The notes under the pieces were generated by a model. That model saw only the letters and a program-made list of their open reading frames with translations. It searched no databases and was not told the origin of the DNA. Shown here one piece after another: positions 62,666 through 64,000 of a DNA stretch of 64,000 bases; the first letter of the stretch is position 1, and every line of letters starts with the position of its first letter. Source of the DNA: Streptomyces shenzhenensis. GTDB taxonomy: Bacteria > Actinomycetota > Actinomycetes > Streptomycetales > Streptomycetaceae. The stretch lies in the NCBI RefSeq assembly GCF_021462265.1, contig NZ_JAJONF010000006.1, positions 1 to 64,000 on the forward strand. Direction: 5' to 3'. The position numbers were made by a program, and so were the translations under genes.

Positions 62666-63646
62666 CTAGGCCAGCCGGACGCGCGGGTCGATGAACGCGT
62701 AGGCCGCGTCGACGATGATGTTGAACAGCAGGATCATGGCGGCTGAGAACAGCATCACGCCGAGGAGCAACGGCAGGTCGCTGAAGAACACGGACTGTAC
62801 GGCGAGTTGGCCGAGACCCGGCAGACTGAAGGTGTACTCGGTGATGATGGCGCCGCCGAGCAGGGAGCCGAGGTCGATGCCGAAGATGGTGACGATCGGG
62901 ATCAGCGAGCCGCGCCAGGCGTAACGGAAGAAGACGTACTGCCGGGACATGCCCTTCGCGCGGGCCGTGCGGACGTGCTCCTCCTGGAGCTGCTCGATCA
63001 TCGACGAGCGCGCCATACGGGTGTACTGCGCTGCGAAGATCGTGGACAGCACCACCCAGGGGATGATCAGCCCGGTGAACCAGGTGACGGGGTCGCCGGT
63101 GAAGTTGTTGTACGCCGGTTTGTCGAACCAGTGGGTCTGGTAGACGAGGACGGCGAGCGCGAGCGGGCCCAGGAAGTAGATCTGCATGGAGCTGAGCACC
63201 ATGGCTCCGCCCGTGGCGGTCTTGTCGATCAGCGTGCCGCGTTTCCAGGCGGCCAGGAGACCGGTGCCAAGGCCGATGATCAGAAAGCAGACCGCGCCGC
63301 CCAGGGTGAGGGAGACCGTGGTGGGCAGCCGGTCCATGAGCGTCTGCCAGACCAGGTCGTTGGTGTGGTACGAGTACCCGAAACACGGGGCGGGGCAGGG
63401 GCCCTGGTCGAACTGGTTGCTGCCCAGCACCAGGTTGTGCAGGAAGATCCAGTACTGCTCGGGAACCGGCTTGTCGAGCCCGAGCACATGGTGGATGTTC
63501 GCGAGCGACGTCGGGTTGCACGTCTTGCCGCACATCAGCAGGGCCGGGTCCCGGGGCATCCCGAAGAACAGCAGGAACGTGACGATGCTCAGCAGGAACA
63601 GGATGACGATCGCACCGAGGGTCCGGCGGACGAGGAAACGCAGCAT
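62666..63646 (-). CDS. BldK-type importer permease (OppB/BldKC-like), operon 3
   Basis: A 326-residue permease, the same length as its operon 2 paralog, beginning [20 protein letters not shown] with six hydrophobic segments, a Cys pair ([10 protein letters not shown]) in the first outer loop and coupling motif [21 protein letters not shown]. It lies about 100 bases downstream of the binding-protein stop, separated by a stem-loop. Confidence 0.92.
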   Translation of the reverse strand: MLRFLVRRTLGAIVILFLLSIVTFLLFFGMPRDPALLMCGKTCNPTSLANIHHVLGLDKPVPEQYWIFLHNLVLGSNQFDQGPCPAPCFGYSYHTNDLVWQTLMDRLPTTVSLTLGGAVCFLIIGLGTGLLAAWKRGTLIDKTATGGAMVLSSMQIYFLGPLALAVLVYQTHWFDKPAYNNFTGDPVTWFTGLIIPWVVLSTIFAAQYTRMARSSMIEQLQEEHVRTARAKGMSRQYVFFRYAWRGSLIPIVTIFGIDLGSLLGGAIITEYTFSLPGLGQLAVQSVFFSDLPLLLGVMLFSAAMILLFNIIVDAAYAFIDPRVRLA

Positions 63647-63681
63647 GACAGGGGCAGCTCTCTCGCGTCTGCGGGCCGGGC

Positions 63682-63732
63682 GGTACCCGGTACGCCGTGA
63701 CCCGCGCGGGGCGGGCGGACGTACCGGGTACC
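63682..63732 (-). promoter_or_regulatory. Intercistronic stem-loop after the binding-protein gene, operon 3
   Basis: GGTACCCGGTACG (63682-63694) and CGTACCGGGTACC (63720-63732) pair perfectly over 13 bp with a 25-nt loop. Its position between binding protein and permease mirrors the hairpin in operon 2, although the sequence is different. Confidence 0.7.
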
Positions 63733-63748
63733 GGACCGATGGCGGCGG

Positions 63749-64000
63749 TTACTTGATGTAGAGGCGACGCGGGTCGATGCCGCCGATCACGTTGTCGTAG
63801 ACGAGCCCGCCGACCTTGGAACCGGCGATCTGGACCTGCTTGTAGTACGCCGTCGGAACGACGTTGACGAGGTCGGTGAGCAGGTACTTGTCGATCTTCT
63901 CCCAGGCCGCGGCCGACTTCGCCGGGTCGGTGATCGCGTTGGCGGCGTCGATGTCGCTGTTGACCTTGGGGTCGTTCACGTGCGAGTAGTTCGGCGAACC
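63749..64000 (-). CDS. C-terminal end of the BldK-type oligopeptide-binding protein, operon 3 (partial)
   Basis: The frame is open to the window edge. The 83 visible residues (GSPNYSHVNDPKVNSDIDAA onward, ending GGIDPRRLYIK) are the C-terminus of an SBP family 5 protein; NDPKVNSDIDAANAI aligns with NDPSVNKAIDAAAKI of the operon 2 protein. The rest, including signal peptide and any OppC-type permease gene, lies outside the window. Confidence 0.88.
   Translation of the reverse strand, partial: GSPNYSHVNDPKVNSDIDAANAITDPAKSAAAWEKIDKYLLTDLVNVVPTAYYKQVQIAGSKVGGLVYDNVIGGIDPRRLYIK

Overview
The window is high-GC actinobacterial chromosome, almost certainly Streptomyces. The support is strong GC3 bias, SCO-like gene order, mycothiol biosynthesis (mshB), BldK-type peptide importers, a WhiJ-like XRE/DUF397 module, Tat-type lipoproteins and short conserved Streptomyces orphan proteins. 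About 63 protein genes can be supported. No rRNA, tRNA, CRISPR array, insertion sequence or prophage was seen.

Layout. 1-7.3 kb: the 3' end of a protein with a basic Ala/Lys/Arg tail, an alpha/beta hydrolase, a NYN-domain protein, a 50-residue orphan behind a SigR-like promoter, MarC, a PHP phosphoesterase, a DUF6758 protein, an MFS exporter and a SUFU-domain protein. 7.3-12.5 kb: a magnesium-related block: CorA behind a long leader with a 15-codon upstream ORF, then a soluble MgtE-N/CBS protein overlapping a DUF1003 membrane protein, with an LppX-like lipoprotein between. 12.5-24.5 kb: mrp, tatB, a truncated htrA-like protease, an anti-sigma factor, SigE, an O-methyltransferase, DUF3117, an enoyl-CoA hydratase, tag, a DivIVA-domain protein, a FolP2-like protein, a LOG protein and dapE. 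24.6-38.1 kb: a membrane-anchored lysozyme-like protein, dapC, ferredoxin, GNAT and SirB1 proteins, a four-gene ABC exporter/two-component operon with overlapping starts and stops, a large collagen-like peptidoglycan-binding protein, and mshB. The order corA, mgtE-like, mrp, tatB, htrA, rseA, sigE, O-methyltransferase, DUF3117, tag, folP2, LOG, dapE, dapC, fdx, mshB matches, from memory, the Mycobacterium tuberculosis Rv1239c to Rv1170 region, so this is an ancient actinobacterial backbone block.

38.2-64 kb: an S9 peptidase, then three oligopeptide ABC importers. The first (40.6-46.2 kb, minus) has order A-B-C-D-F. The second (46.8-52.9 kb, plus) and the third (60.5 kb to the right edge, minus, incomplete) share the BldK arrangement (binding protein, permease, two ATPases) and have very similar ATPases, so they form an inverted paralogous pair. 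Between them lies an accessory stretch of about 7.5 kb: an MFS transporter, an anti-sigma-like ATPase, an XRE/DUF5753 regulator with DUF397, a methyltransferase, TetR/SDR and MerR/SDR pairs each with a palindrome between them, and two apparent gene remnants.

How the genes work together. Peptidase and importers would supply and sense extracellular peptides, which in Streptomyces is tied to development. The sigE cluster is an envelope-stress circuit whose htrA member looks broken here. dapE and dapC belong to lysine/diaminopimelate synthesis. The strongest unusual signals are the SigR-like promoter on a tiny orphan gene, the truncated htrA, the O-methyltransferase with no standard start codon, the corA leader ORF, the palindromic operators in front of several operons, a 20-bp repeat present three times between genes, and the inverted BldK-type pair.
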